The notes beneath the pieces were generated by a model. The model saw only the letters and a program-made list of their open reading frames with translations. It did not search any database and was not told the origin of the DNA. 64,000 bases of DNA from JBAXZR01 sp041670165 (GTDB lineage: Bacteria; Bacillota; Clostridia; Christensenellales; UBA1242), in contig JBAXZR010000001.1 in NCBI GenBank assembly GCA_041670165.1, positions 1-64,000 of the forward strand. Reading direction: 5' to 3'. Numbering within the stretch: position 1 is the first letter of the stretch; every line of letters begins with the position of its first letter. Both the position numbers and the translations under genes were made by a program. Shown in pieces: positions 7,173-16,153 of the stretch.

Positions 7173-8750
7173 ATGGAAAATATAACAAAAGAACTTCAAA
7201 GCAAATTTAATGGAAAATATTCTTTTTTAAAACTTCTTGAAGTTAAATTTGATGAAAATGAAAATTTATGTACTGTTGTTCTTATGTTTCCTGAAACCAT
7301 TTCAGAAATAAAAGAGAACGAAGAAAATGAAATTCAAGAATTTTTAAAAAGTCTTTTTGATTTAAAAAGTATAAAACTAAAGGTTGCATTTAAAAAAAGT
7401 TTTTTGGATCAGTCAATTGTTGCAAGCAAAATTTTAAGTTTTTTAAAAACAAGTTTTGCTTCTTTTGCAACTTGCATAAGTGAAAATGACATAAAAACAG
7501 AAAGATTTGGTGGCTTTTTAAATGTTAAAATTGCACTTAACAAACAGCAATTCTCTTTTTTTAATGAAAAAAATCTATTTGTACCCATAATTGACTTTTT
7601 GAATGAAAATTTTTGTGGAGAATTCAAAATTGAGCCAAAGCTAATAAAAAAAGATGAAATATCAGAAAATATTTCGCACAATAGACAAGGTGTTTTGGCA
7701 AACGAATTTTCTTCTTCAACAAATCAAACAAAAATTCCAAGATATGAAGTTGTTGACCCAATTGCTTTAATTGGAAACAATATCACACCAAAACCTGAGT
7801 TTATTCAAAACATTTCAGCGAGTAAATCAAGAGTTATCCTTGCAGGCACAGTTGAAAACTTGCAAGAAAAATCATTTACTGCAAAAAAAGGTAAAAAGAA
7901 TAGCGAAGGGCAGTTCCCTCAAAAAAAATATATTAGTTTCACCTTAAAAGATCCAAGCAGTAAAATAAGATGCGTTTATTTTTGTCCAAAATCAAATGAA
8001 AGAAAACTTTCAAAAATTATTGAGGGTTGTTCAATTTTGGTTAACGCAAATGTTAATGTTGAAGATGGAAAATCCTCTTGTGTTGTTAATGAAATTTCAT
8101 TTTGTACTTTAAAAAAAGTCGAAAAGCAAGAAGCTAACTGTTTTTGTTTAAGTTCTCATCAATATTCTGTAGCTTTTCCAAAGCCATATATTTCAAACAA
8201 ACAAGTTGACATTTTTAGTCGTAAAAAAATTGCAAATGATTACTTAAAAAACAGCACATTTGTTGTTTTTGACTGCGAAACAACTGGACTAAATGGTGAC
8301 AAAGATGAAATTATTGAAATTGGTGCAGCAAAAATTGTCAATGGCAAAATTTGTGAAACATTTCAAACTCTTGTTTGTCCCAAAAATCCCATTTCTAAAG
8401 AAATTACTGAAATTAATGGAATAAACAATTTTATGGTTAAAAATGCTCCAAAAATTGATGATGCCATTAAAGATTTTGCACTTTTTTCTGCTGGTTCAGT
8501 TTTGGTTGCTCACAACTTAAATTTTGATATCAAATTTATCCAAAATGCAGGAAGAAAATTTGGCATTACTTTTGATAATGAAAAGCTTGACACTCTTGCT
8601 TTTACCAAAAGCAAATTAACTCTTTCAAACTACAAGCTTGGAACAATTGTGAAAGAGCTTAAAATTGAGCTCACAAATGCTCATAGGGCTTTGTTTGATG
8701 CGATTGCAACTGCTGAAGTTTTGGTTGTGTTAAATCAGCAAGTCGTTTAG
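7173..8750 (+). CDS. PolC-like N-terminal/OB/DEDDh exonuclease protein lacking polymerase and PHP domains
   Basis: A 525-residue protein at the canonical polC position. Residues 1-200 look like the divergent PolC N-terminal region. Residues about 215-310 look like the OB-fold segment (RVILAGTVENLQ, then a Lys-rich loop and FTLKDPSSKIRC). Residues about 355-525 are a complete DEDDh proofreading exonuclease: Exo I D367-x-E369 (FDCETTGL), Exo II N448-x3-D452 (HNLNFDIKF), Exo III H504-x4-D509 (HRALFDA). The PHP domain that normally flanks the exonuclease and the whole polymerase region are absent. The reading frame is clean, so it looks like a functional domain protein rather than fresh decay. 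The ATG at 7173 has GAGG five bases upstream. Its role is inferred: 3'-5' exonuclease, perhaps proofreading for a DnaE-type replicase. Confidence 0.85.
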   Translation: MENITKELQSKFNGKYSFLKLLEVKFDENENLCTVVLMFPETISEIKENEENEIQEFLKSLFDLKSIKLKVAFKKSFLDQSIVASKILSFLKTSFASFATCISENDIKTERFGGFLNVKIALNKQQFSFFNEKNLFVPIIDFLNENFCGEFKIEPKLIKKDEISENISHNRQGVLANEFSSSTNQTKIPRYEVVDPIALIGNNITPKPEFIQNISASKSRVILAGTVENLQEKSFTAKKGKKNSEGQFPQKKYISFTLKDPSSKIRCVYFCPKSNERKLSKIIEGCSILVNANVNVEDGKSSCVVNEISFCTLKKVEKQEANCFCLSSHQYSVAFPKPYISNKQVDIFSRKKIANDYLKNSTFVVFDCETTGLNGDKDEIIEIGAAKIVNGKICETFQTLVCPKNPISKEITEINGINNFMVKNAPKIDDAIKDFALFSAGSVLVAHNLNFDIKFIQNAGRKFGITFDNEKLDTLAFTKSKLTLSNYKLGTIVKELKIELTNAHRALFDAIATAEVLVVLNQQVV

Positions 8751-8882
8751 TAAACAATGGAAAGTTCTCTTAAAAATTGCATTTAAAAATATGAATTGTC
8801 TAAAATTTTTGCGATGTGCTATAGTAAGCAAAATCAAGAGAAAAATCATTGTTTTACTTTGTGAAAAAATGCTAAAAAATAG

Positions 8883-8911
8883 TTGATTTATTGTTAAAAG
8901 TGTGTTATATA
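8883..8911 (+). promoter_or_regulatory. Promoter of the rimP-nusA-infB operon
   Basis: TTGATT (8883-8888), 17-bp spacer, TATATA (8906-8911), overlapping a second -10 TATAAT at 8910-8915. It lies just upstream of the leader hairpin. Confidence 0.55.
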
Positions 8912-8928
8912 TAATTAATACTTATCGT

Positions 8929-8955
8929 GAAGTGGGCAGAAAATATGCCCACTTC
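8929..8955 (+). ncRNA. rimP leader hairpin
   Basis: Perfect ten-base-pair stem GAAGTGGGCA/TGCCCACTTC with a seven-base loop, placed between the promoter and rimP. A hairpin of this AGTGGGC/GCCCACT form is a recurring feature of rimP leaders in Bacillota (described as a rimP leader). Here no T run follows, so it is not a plain terminator. Confidence 0.6.
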
Positions 8956-8976
8956 TGTTGTAGTAAAGGGGGAAAT

Positions 8977-9438
8977 TTGGCTAGTAAAACAATTGACCTT
9001 GTTCAAAAATTGATTACACCAATTGTAGAATCACTTGGTTATGAAATTGTTGACATTGAATTTGCAAAAAAACAAAATGGTCAAAATCTTACAATTGTGA
9101 TTGATAATCCAAATGGAATCAAAATTGAAGATTGTGAAAAAGTTCACAATGCAATTAATGAACCATTAGATGAATTGAATCCAACTGATGATGTGCCTTA
9201 CACACTAAATGTTTCTTCCCCTGGGTTAGATAGACCAATCAAAAATCAAAAAGACTTTTTAAGAAACAAAGGCAAAGAAGTTGAAATTAAACTTTTTGCT
9301 CCTCAAAATGGAAAAAAGATTTTTGTTGGTAATCTTGAAGAAATGAATGAAAATAATGTTTCAATCATTTCAGGAAAACAAAAAATTACATTAGACCTTA
9401 AAACTGTTGCAATAATTTTGCCGGTAATAAAATTTTAG
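8977..9438 (+). CDS. rimP: Ribosome maturation factor RimP
   Basis: A 153-residue RimP, required for early 30S assembly around S12. The N-terminal domain carries ITPIVESLGYEIVDIEFAK and the typical DCEKVHNAINEPLDE helix; the conserved LNVSSPGLDRPI motif joins it to the C-terminal SH3-like domain. I chose TTG at 8977, because AAAGGGGG lies about four bases upstream and this gives the normal family length; an upstream in-frame start would have to run through the leader hairpin. It heads the rimP-nusA-rnpM-ylxQ-infB operon. Confidence 0.95.
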   Translation: MASKTIDLVQKLITPIVESLGYEIVDIEFAKKQNGQNLTIVIDNPNGIKIEDCEKVHNAINEPLDELNPTDDVPYTLNVSSPGLDRPIKNQKDFLRNKGKEVEIKLFAPQNGKKIFVGNLEEMNENNVSIISGKQKITLDLKTVAIILPVIKF

Positions 9439-9448
9439 GAGAATATTC

Positions 9449-10588
9449 ATGATAAACAAAGATTTTTTCGCAGCTCTTGAAGATTTGGAAGTAGAAAAGA
9501 AAATTAATAAAGAAATTTTTCTACAAACTCTTGAAAGTGCACTTACTGCAGCTTACAAGAAAACTTATGGTGAAGCTAAAAGTGCTCTTGTAAAACTTTA
9601 TCCAGACAAAAGTGCAATTCGTATTTTCTCATATAAAACTGTTGTTGAAACAGTTGAAGATGAAGACAAGGAAATTTCTTTAGAAGATGCTCAAAAAGAC
9701 AAAAAATCAGCAGCTATTGGCGACATTGTTCAAGCTGAAGAAAGCACAAAAGATTTTGGAAGAATTGCTGCTCAAACTGCAAAACAAGTTGTTATGCAAA
9801 AGATTAAAGAAATTGAAAGACAAAGATCACTTTCTGAACTTGCTGAAAAAGAAGATGCGCTTCTTACTTCAATCGTAAAAAGAATTGATAATGGAACAAT
9901 TTTTGTTTCCATTCCCGGTTCAACAACTGAAGGCGCAATGATGACAAATGATCAAATACCTAATGAAAGATTTGATGTTGGTGATAAAATCAGAGTTTAT
10001 GTTAAAAAAATTACTGATTCTTTCAGAGGAACATCTGTTCAAGTTTCAAGAAGCCATATCGGTTTCGTTAAAAAACTTTTTGAACTTGAAATTCCAGAAA
10101 TTGCTAATGGTGAAGTTCAAATTAAAAACATTGTTAGAGATCCTGGAAACAGAACCAAAATTGCAGTTTTCTCTGACAAGCCAAATGTTGATGCAATTGG
10201 TGCATGCCTTGGTGTTAAAGGTTCTCGACTTTCAGCAGTTATGGCTGAGCTTGGAAATGAAAAGATTGATTTGGTTCAATATTCAACAGATCCACTCGAA
10301 TACATTGCTTCAGCTCTTAGTCCAGTTAAGGTTTTAAGTGTTGAAACAAATGATAGCCTTAAGGCAAGCAGAGTAATCGTTCCTGATGACAAACTTAGTT
10401 TGGCAATTGGAAGAGGTGGACAAAATGTTAGACTTGCAGCAAGACTTACAGGTTGGAAGATTGATGTTAAAACAGAATCCACAGTAAAAGAAGAACAAAA
10501 TGCCAAAGCACAAGAAGAATACGAAATTACTGAAATAGATGAAAATAATGAAGTTAATTTTGATGAATTCGAGGATATAACAGAGTGA
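9449..10588 (+). CDS. nusA: Transcription termination/antitermination factor NusA
   Basis: A 379-residue NusA, which binds RNA polymerase and modulates pausing, termination and antitermination. Domain order: RNAP-binding N-terminal domain (1-130), S1 domain (about 135-205, starting ALLTSIVKRIDNGTIFVSI), then two KH domains (about 230-345) with RDPGNRTKIAVFS, CLGVKGSRL and the final SLAIGRGGQNVRLAARLTGWKI motif. A short acidic tail follows. The acidic repeats of enterobacterial NusA are absent, as is usual in Bacillota. It begins ten bases after rimP; its stop overlaps the GTG of rnpM. Confidence 0.97.
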   Translation: MINKDFFAALEDLEVEKKINKEIFLQTLESALTAAYKKTYGEAKSALVKLYPDKSAIRIFSYKTVVETVEDEDKEISLEDAQKDKKSAAIGDIVQAEESTKDFGRIAAQTAKQVVMQKIKEIERQRSLSELAEKEDALLTSIVKRIDNGTIFVSIPGSTTEGAMMTNDQIPNERFDVGDKIRVYVKKITDSFRGTSVQVSRSHIGFVKKLFELEIPEIANGEVQIKNIVRDPGNRTKIAVFSDKPNVDAIGACLGVKGSRLSAVMAELGNEKIDLVQYSTDPLEYIASALSPVKVLSVETNDSLKASRVIVPDDKLSLAIGRGGQNVRLAARLTGWKIDVKTESTVKEEQNAKAQEEYEITEIDENNEVNFDEFEDITE

Positions 10589-10866
10589 TAGAAAAATTGG
10601 TTCCACAAAGAATGTGTGTCGTTTGCAGAAAAATGTTTAACAAATCTGACCTTGTTAGAGTTGTTAAAAATTCAGAAGGAAATGTTTGCGTTGACTTAGC
10701 TGGCAAGGCAAGTGGAAGAGGTGCATGGGTTTGTAAAAATGATGAATGTCTAAACAAACTTAAGAAAAATAAATCATTAAATCGTGCATTTTCTTGTCAA
10801 ATTAATGAAGATGTATACAATAAAGTTCTTGAGGTGGCTAAAAATGGAAATAAACAATCGTCTTAG
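10585..10866 (+). CDS. rnpM: YlxR/RnpM family RNA-binding protein
   Basis: A 93-residue YlxR protein (renamed RnpM in Bacillus subtilis after its role as an RNase P modulator). The diagnostic start is PQRMCVVCRKMFNKSDLVRVV (about residues 7-27), with the GRGAWVC motif (about residues 46-52) and a second Cys pair, making a small RNA-binding fold. The GTG start overlaps the nusA stop (GTGA). The C-terminus overlaps ylxQ. Position between nusA and ylxQ is fully conserved in Bacillota. Confidence 0.92.
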   Translation: MIEKLVPQRMCVVCRKMFNKSDLVRVVKNSEGNVCVDLAGKASGRGAWVCKNDECLNKLKKNKSLNRAFSCQINEDVYNKVLEVAKNGNKQSS

Positions 10867-11143
10867 TGGACTTTTATCAATCGCTCGTAAGGGTAAATTT
10901 GCTGTTATTGGACTTGATAACATAAAAAAACATGTAGGAAAATGTAATTTGATATTGATTTGTTCTTCAGCAAGTGATAACCTAAAAAAAGAATCAAAGT
11001 ATTATTCAGAAAAATTTGGTGCAGAACTATTAGAAACAGAATCATTAGAAAAATTAATAAAAATTGATAATTGCAAAATTGTGGGCATAAACAACTTAGG
11101 TATAGCTTCCTCCATAGGAAAGATTTTAAGAGGTGAAAATTGA
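10844..11143 (+). CDS. L7Ae-family RNA-binding protein YlxQ
   Basis: A 99-residue L7Ae/L30e-fold protein of the YlxQ type. It opens with NRLSGLLSIARKGKFAVIG, the family's helix with the small residues that grip kink-turn RNA, and ends GINNLGIASSIGKILRG. The ATG at 10844 is inside rnpM and is preceded by GAGGTGG; a longer in-frame version would extend further into rnpM without a binding site. Relatives in this family bind kink-turns; since an OLE RNA is present in this genome, and one known OLE partner (YbxF/OapC) belongs to the same fold family, a link is conceivable but purely speculative. Confidence 0.88.
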   Translation: MEINNRLSGLLSIARKGKFAVIGLDNIKKHVGKCNLILICSSASDNLKKESKYYSEKFGAELLETESLEKLIKIDNCKIVGINNLGIASSIGKILRGEN

Positions 11144-13956
11144 CAACTAACGAACAAAAAAACAAAGAACAAAAAGAGCTTAAATTCTTGAAGAGCATTC
11201 ATTCTCTCCAAACAGGAGGGGTTATTCAATCAATCTTGCGTGAAACAAGAACACTTCGTGAAGAGCAAGAAAGATTAATGAAATCTTTGCAAGAAAGAAA
11301 GAATAAAGCCGCAGAACAAGTTGCAGCTCCAGTTTCTTCAAAAATTGAAATTGTAGCCAATAATTCACTTCCAGAAGTTAAAGATCAAAAGACAGTTGAA
11401 GTTAAAACAGTTGTCCCAAAAGTACCAGATGATGTACATATTTTTAAAGAACAATTTTCTGAAAAGAGTTCAAAGCCAGTAGCAAGACCAGTTTCACGAA
11501 CTGATGCTCCAAAGTCAAACACATTTTCAGATAATAACAGATCTTTTCAACCTAGACCAAATTTCACACCAAATCGTTCCTTTGATGACAAAACAGGTAC
11601 AAGACCAAACGGATTTAGACCAAATTCAAATAATAATGGATTTAGACCTAACACAAACTCAAATGGTTTTAGACCAAACACAAACACAAATGGATTCAGG
11701 CCAAACACAAATCAGGTAGGAACAACCACAAGTGGAACTCCTACAGGAACTGCTACATACAGAAATCCAAATTATCAAGGTTCTAGACCTAATCCAAATT
11801 ATGTTCCTCGTTCAAATAATTTTGGACCACGACCTCCATTTAATAACAATTATTCTCGTCCTCCATATTCTGGAACAAGTACAAATTTGAATGGACAACA
11901 AAGAGGACCAAGAAATTACAATAATTCATTTGTTGCAAGCAAAGGCAATTCTTTTAAATCTTTTGCTCCAACAGAAAAAGCAGAAGTTCTTGCTGCTCCA
12001 GAAAGAACAGTTGGCAACAAAAACAAAAATCCATCAAGAATTTTTGAAGATAAAAAACTAACAAACAAAAAAGCTCTTATCAGAAAGGGCTATGTTGTTG
12101 ATGAAAGATTTGACTTAGATGAAGAAAGAATGGGTTCAAGAAAGCTTTTAAAATCAAAGAAAAATCGTGAAATTGAAACTTTTGTTGCTCCAGCAGTTGA
12201 AAAAGCTATTATAACGACAGAGGTTATTTCTGTTAAAGAATTGTCAGAAAAAATTGGCAAACCAGTTGCAGAAATTATTAAAAAACTTATGATTTTGGGT
12301 GTTATGGCAACCATTAATTCCAATGTTGATTTTGGAACAGCTGAACTTGTTTCAACTGAACTTGGAATAACACTTGAACAAAAACTTGAACAAAGTTTTG
12401 AAGAAAAACTTATTGATGTAACAAAGAACACCGAAGAAGAGGAGCAAGGTCTTATTTCTCGTCCACCTGTGGTTACAGTTATGGGACATGTTGATCATGG
12501 AAAAACAAGTCTTCTTGATGCAATTCGTAAAACAAATGTTGTTACTGGGGAAGCTGGTGGAATCACTCAACATATCGGTGCTTATTCAATCACTTATAAC
12601 AGCAAAATGATTACATTTATAGACACTCCAGGACATGCTGCGTTCAGTGCAATGCGTGCTCGTGGAGCAAAAATTACCGATGTTGCAATTTTGGTTGTTG
12701 CGGCAGATGATGGTGTTATGCCTCAAACAAAAGAAGCTATTAACATAATTAAGGCAGCAAATGTTCCTATGATTGTTGCTCTAAACAAAATTGACAAACC
12801 AGATGCAAACCCTGAAAGAATCAAGCAACAACTTGCCGAAAACGGAGTTATGCCAGAAGAATGGGGCGGAGATACTGTTATTGTTCCAATTTCAGCCAAA
12901 GCTGGTGTTGGTATTGATAAACTTCTTGAAATGGTTATTCTTGTCGCTGAAATTCAAAATCCTACAGCAAGTGTCAATCGTTTGGCTGTTGGAAGTGTTA
13001 TTGAAGCTCAACTTGACAAAAATAGAGGTCCTGTTGCAACAATTCTTGTTCAAAACGGAACTCTTAAAATTGGTGACACACTTGTGTGTGGCTTGACAAT
13101 TGGAAAAGTTAAGGCAATGTTTAATGACAAGGGTTCTTCAGTTAAAAGTGCTGGACCATCTATGCCTGTTTCAATTCTTGGTTTGGCTGATGTTCCAAAT
13201 GCTGGTGATCAAGTTTTTGCAGTTGATGAAAAACTTTCTAAAGCAGTTATTGATGAACGAAAGAGCAAGATTAAAGTTGAAAAATCAAAAACAACATCTG
13301 GAGTTAGCATTGATGACTTTATGGCAAAAGTTAACGAAGGAAAGCTTAAAAATCTTAATATAATAATCAAAGCCGATGTTCAAGGTTCAGTTGAAGTTCT
13401 TGTTCAATCTCTTACCGCAATTCATAATGATGAAGTTAGAGTAAATTGCATTCACAGTGGTGCAGGTCAAGTTACTGAATCTGATGTGCTCCTTGCACAA
13501 GCATCTTCAGCAAAAATTATTGCTTTCAACATAAAAACTCCAAGTAAAATTCACACACTTGCTGAAAACCTTGGTGTTGAAATTAAAGATTACAATGTTA
13601 TATATGTTGCAGTCGATGACATCACAGAAGCAATTAAAGGAATGCTCACAATTAAGTATGAAGATGTAACAATTGGGCATGCTGAAATTAAGGCAGTATT
13701 CAAGCTTTCTAGCAGTGGAACAATTGCAGGTTCTTATGTTAAAGATGGTGTTATTAAAAGACACGCAAGAGCAAGAATTATTAGAGATGGAAATGTTGTT
13801 ACTGATTCAGAAATTGACACTCTCAAAATTCTTAAAGATGATAAAGCTGAAGTTGCAACTGGATTTGAATGTGGAATTAAACTTAGTTCATTCTCAGATT
13901 ACAAAGTTGGTGATATAATTGAAGCATATTCAAAAGTTCCAATTAAAAACAAATAA
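11140..13956 (+). CDS. infB: Translation initiation factor IF-2
   Basis: A 938-residue IF-2, the GTPase that delivers initiator tRNA to the 30S subunit and promotes subunit joining. The N-terminal 330 residues are low-complexity, Asn/Pro/Arg-rich, with a nine-residue unit NGFRPNTNx repeated four times at residues 157-192. Next come a small IF2_N domain (about 350-400), the G domain with GHVDHGKTS (about 449), DTPGHAAFS and NKIDKPDA, the beta-barrel domain II, and domains III-IV. TTG at 11140 overlaps the ylxQ stop and is preceded by AGAGGTG; no ATG is near. The very long disordered N-terminus is unusual in composition. Confidence 0.96.
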   Translation: MTTNEQKNKEQKELKFLKSIHSLQTGGVIQSILRETRTLREEQERLMKSLQERKNKAAEQVAAPVSSKIEIVANNSLPEVKDQKTVEVKTVVPKVPDDVHIFKEQFSEKSSKPVARPVSRTDAPKSNTFSDNNRSFQPRPNFTPNRSFDDKTGTRPNGFRPNSNNNGFRPNTNSNGFRPNTNTNGFRPNTNQVGTTTSGTPTGTATYRNPNYQGSRPNPNYVPRSNNFGPRPPFNNNYSRPPYSGTSTNLNGQQRGPRNYNNSFVASKGNSFKSFAPTEKAEVLAAPERTVGNKNKNPSRIFEDKKLTNKKALIRKGYVVDERFDLDEERMGSRKLLKSKKNREIETFVAPAVEKAIITTEVISVKELSEKIGKPVAEIIKKLMILGVMATINSNVDFGTAELVSTELGITLEQKLEQSFEEKLIDVTKNTEEEEQGLISRPPVVTVMGHVDHGKTSLLDAIRKTNVVTGEAGGITQHIGAYSITYNSKMITFIDTPGHAAFSAMRARGAKITDVAILVVAADDGVMPQTKEAINIIKAANVPMIVALNKIDKPDANPERIKQQLAENGVMPEEWGGDTVIVPISAKAGVGIDKLLEMVILVAEIQNPTASVNRLAVGSVIEAQLDKNRGPVATILVQNGTLKIGDTLVCGLTIGKVKAMFNDKGSSVKSAGPSMPVSILGLADVPNAGDQVFAVDEKLSKAVIDERKSKIKVEKSKTTSGVSIDDFMAKVNEGKLKNLNIIIKADVQGSVEVLVQSLTAIHNDEVRVNCIHSGAGQVTESDVLLAQASSAKIIAFNIKTPSKIHTLAENLGVEIKDYNVIYVAVDDITEAIKGMLTIKYEDVTIGHAEIKAVFKLSSSGTIAGSYVKDGVIKRHARARIIRDGNVVTDSEIDTLKILKDDKAEVATGFECGIKLSSFSDYKVGDIIEAYSKVPIKNK

Positions 13957-13965
13957 GGAGAGCTG

Positions 13966-14349
13966 ATGGAAGACATAAGAATTCAAAGAATTAATAGCGA
14001 AATTAAGAAAGCTTTGAGCATTATTGTTTCAGAAAAACTTAATGATCCAAGACTTACAAGTTTGATGACAATTTCTGAAGTTAACACAACTTCAGACTTG
14101 TCGCATTGCAAAGTTAAAGTTGGTGTTTTGGCAGAACCAAATGTTCAAAAAGATATCTTGGCAATTCTTAAAAAGAGTAAAGGGTTTATTAGGCATGAAC
14201 TAGCTTCTTCTGTTAGATTAAGAATAACCCCAGAATTAAATTTTGAAATTGATGAAGGCTATGCTCATAGCATAAGAATCAATGATATTCTTAGCAAACT
14301 CAACATTCCAAAAGAAAATAAAAATGATGATATTGGAGTAGATGAATGA
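13966..14349 (+). CDS. rbfA: Ribosome-binding factor A
   Basis: A 127-residue RbfA, a KH-fold factor that binds the 30S subunit near 16S helix 1 during late maturation. Recognisable are RIQRINSEIKKALSIIVSEKLNDPRL at the start (residues 5-30), the K-V-x-V strand after SHCKVKVGVLA, LKKSKGFIRHELASSVRLRITPELNFEID and the short acidic C-terminus. AAGGAG lies upstream of the ATG, nine bases after infB. The stop overlaps the following DHH gene. Confidence 0.95.
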   Translation: MEDIRIQRINSEIKKALSIIVSEKLNDPRLTSLMTISEVNTTSDLSHCKVKVGVLAEPNVQKDILAILKKSKGFIRHELASSVRLRITPELNFEIDEGYAHSIRINDILSKLNIPKENKNDDIGVDE

Positions 14350-15305
14350 ATCAAATTGCAAAAGCAATTTTATCTTCAAAAAAAGTTGCACTTTTCACGC
14401 ATGTCAGCCCTGATGCAGATGGGCTGGGTTGCTTGTGTGCACTTTTTTTTGTATTAAAAAAATTAAACATATCTGCAAAAATGTTTTGTGATCTTAAAGT
14501 GCCACCAAAGTATGATCACCTTGCTAATATAAACGAAATTTCTTCTGATGATATAGCTGAAAAATATGACTTGTATTTATCAATGGATTCAGCTTCAGCT
14601 GATAGAATAGGCAAATATTCTACAGATTTTTTAAAAGCAGAAAATTCAGTTGTAATTGATCATCACCCAACAAACACTCTTTTTGGAAAAATTAATTATG
14701 TTGAGCCCCAAAGTGCTTCTTGTTGTGAAATTATTTATGATTTAATAAAAATACTTGGTGTTGAAATTGATTCAAACATTGCATCTGCTTTGTTTGGTGG
14801 AATTTTTTCTGATACAGGTGGTTTTTGCAATGGAAACACAACTCCTAGAAGCTTAGCTGTCGCAAGTAAAATTGCTGAATTTTGCCCAAATTTTAAAGAA
14901 ATAACATATTCCCTTTTTAAAAAAAGAAGCCAGAAAGAATTTTTACTTTGGAAAAAATCAATGGCTGACAGCACATTTGTTCTTAACAATAAGGTATGTT
15001 TATCTTGCATAAGAAAATCAACACTTGTGGAACTTGGAGCAAATGAACAGGACACAAGTTTTATTATTAATGTTAACGGAATGGTAGAGGGCGTTTTGAT
15101 TAATATATTTATTTGCGAAAGTGATAATAACATTTATAAAGTAAGTTTTAGAAGTCTACCGTATATAGATGTTGGTTCAATTGCCAAAAATCTTGGCGGT
15201 GGTGGTCATAAAAATGCAAGTGGTTGCAGTTTGGTTGGAGGCTATAAAAACATTTTAGCAAAAATTTTTAATGAATGCGAAAAGGAAATAAATAAGTGGA
15301 AATAA
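14346..15305 (+). CDS. nrnA: DHH/DHHA1 phosphoesterase, NrnA-like oligoribonuclease/pAp phosphatase
   Basis: A 319-residue DHH-superfamily hydrolase. The catalytic N-terminal domain shows HVSPDADGLG (about residues 19-28), a later Asp in MDSASADRIG, the DHH motif in VIDHHPTN (about 106) and FSDTGGF (about 157). The C-terminal DHHA1 domain ends with the substrate-binding GGGGHKNASG (about 285). In Bacillota this gene between rbfA and truB acts on short RNAs and 3'-phosphoadenosine 5'-phosphate. It overlaps rbfA by four bases and truB by about ten, consistent with coupled translation. Confidence 0.9.
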   Translation: MNQIAKAILSSKKVALFTHVSPDADGLGCLCALFFVLKKLNISAKMFCDLKVPPKYDHLANINEISSDDIAEKYDLYLSMDSASADRIGKYSTDFLKAENSVVIDHHPTNTLFGKINYVEPQSASCCEIIYDLIKILGVEIDSNIASALFGGIFSDTGGFCNGNTTPRSLAVASKIAEFCPNFKEITYSLFKKRSQKEFLLWKKSMADSTFVLNNKVCLSCIRKSTLVELGANEQDTSFIINVNGMVEGVLINIFICESDNNIYKVSFRSLPYIDVGSIAKNLGGGGHKNASGCSLVGGYKNILAKIFNECEKEINKWK

Positions 15306-16153
15306 ACGGTGTAATTTTGCTTTGCAAAGCACCACTTGAAAACAGTACAAAATGTGTTTCTAAGGTGCGAAGAGCGGTTTGTGCAAATAAAGCGGGGCAT
15401 CTTGGCACACTTGATTCTCTTGGGGCAGGAGTTCTTCCAATTGCGGTTGGAAAAGCTACACGCATTTTTGATTTGTTTCTCAAAAAACGAAAAATTTATC
15501 GTTCAATTTTCAGATTTGGTGTTGAAACAACAACTCTTGACCCTGATGGGGAAATTGTTAAAAGAGATGAAACAATAATTTCTGAAGAAAGGATACTTTT
15601 TGAGATGCAAAAACTAAAAGGAGTAATTGAACAATTACCGCCTAGTTTTTCAGCAAAAAAAATTGCAGGACAAAGAGCATCAGATTATGCAAGAAATGGA
15701 GAAATCGTTGAACTTAAACCATGCACTATTGAAATTTTTAGATTTGAGCTTATAAAAAAACTTGAAGAAAACTTATATTTGTTTGAAATTGAATGTTCAG
15801 CAGGAACATATATTCGTTCTTTGTGCCGTGATTTAGCATCACTTTGCTCTTCTTGTGCAACAATGGTTTGTATAATTAGAACAAAATGTGGAAAATTTGA
15901 TATTTCAGATACTTATACAATGGAACAAATTGAAAAAGGCGATTACAAAGTTGTTCCAACTCTAGATGTTTTTGATGAAGAATTAATAGAAATTGACGAA
16001 ATTACACATAAAAATATTATTGATGGAAAAATTGTAACATTGCAAAATGTTGTTGATGGCGATTATAAAGTTTCATATCATGGCAAGCTATTTGTGTTAG
16101 CAACCATAAAAAATAAGACACTAAAAGTAAAAACTTTTTTTGGGGAGAACTAA
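15296..16153 (+). CDS. truB: tRNA pseudouridine-55 synthase
   Basis: A 285-residue TruB, which makes pseudouridine 55 in the T-loop of tRNAs. The N-terminus reads EINGVILLCKAPLENSTK and continues to the catalytic GHLGTLDSLGAGVLPI (the GTLDxxAxGVLP motif, Asp near residue 42). Further conserved pieces are PPSFSAKKIAGQRASDYAR and CSAGTYIRSLCRDLA. The C-terminal region is short and divergent. GTG at 15296 is preceded by AAGGAAA. The usual next gene, ribF, is replaced by an endonuclease IV-like gene starting at the adjacent base. Confidence 0.95.
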   Translation: MEINGVILLCKAPLENSTKCVSKVRRAVCANKAGHLGTLDSLGAGVLPIAVGKATRIFDLFLKKRKIYRSIFRFGVETTTLDPDGEIVKRDETIISEERILFEMQKLKGVIEQLPPSFSAKKIAGQRASDYARNGEIVELKPCTIEIFRFELIKKLEENLYLFEIECSAGTYIRSLCRDLASLCSSCATMVCIIRTKCGKFDISDTYTMEQIEKGDYKVVPTLDVFDEELIEIDEITHKNIIDGKIVTLQNVVDGDYKVSYHGKLFVLATIKNKTLKVKTFFGEN

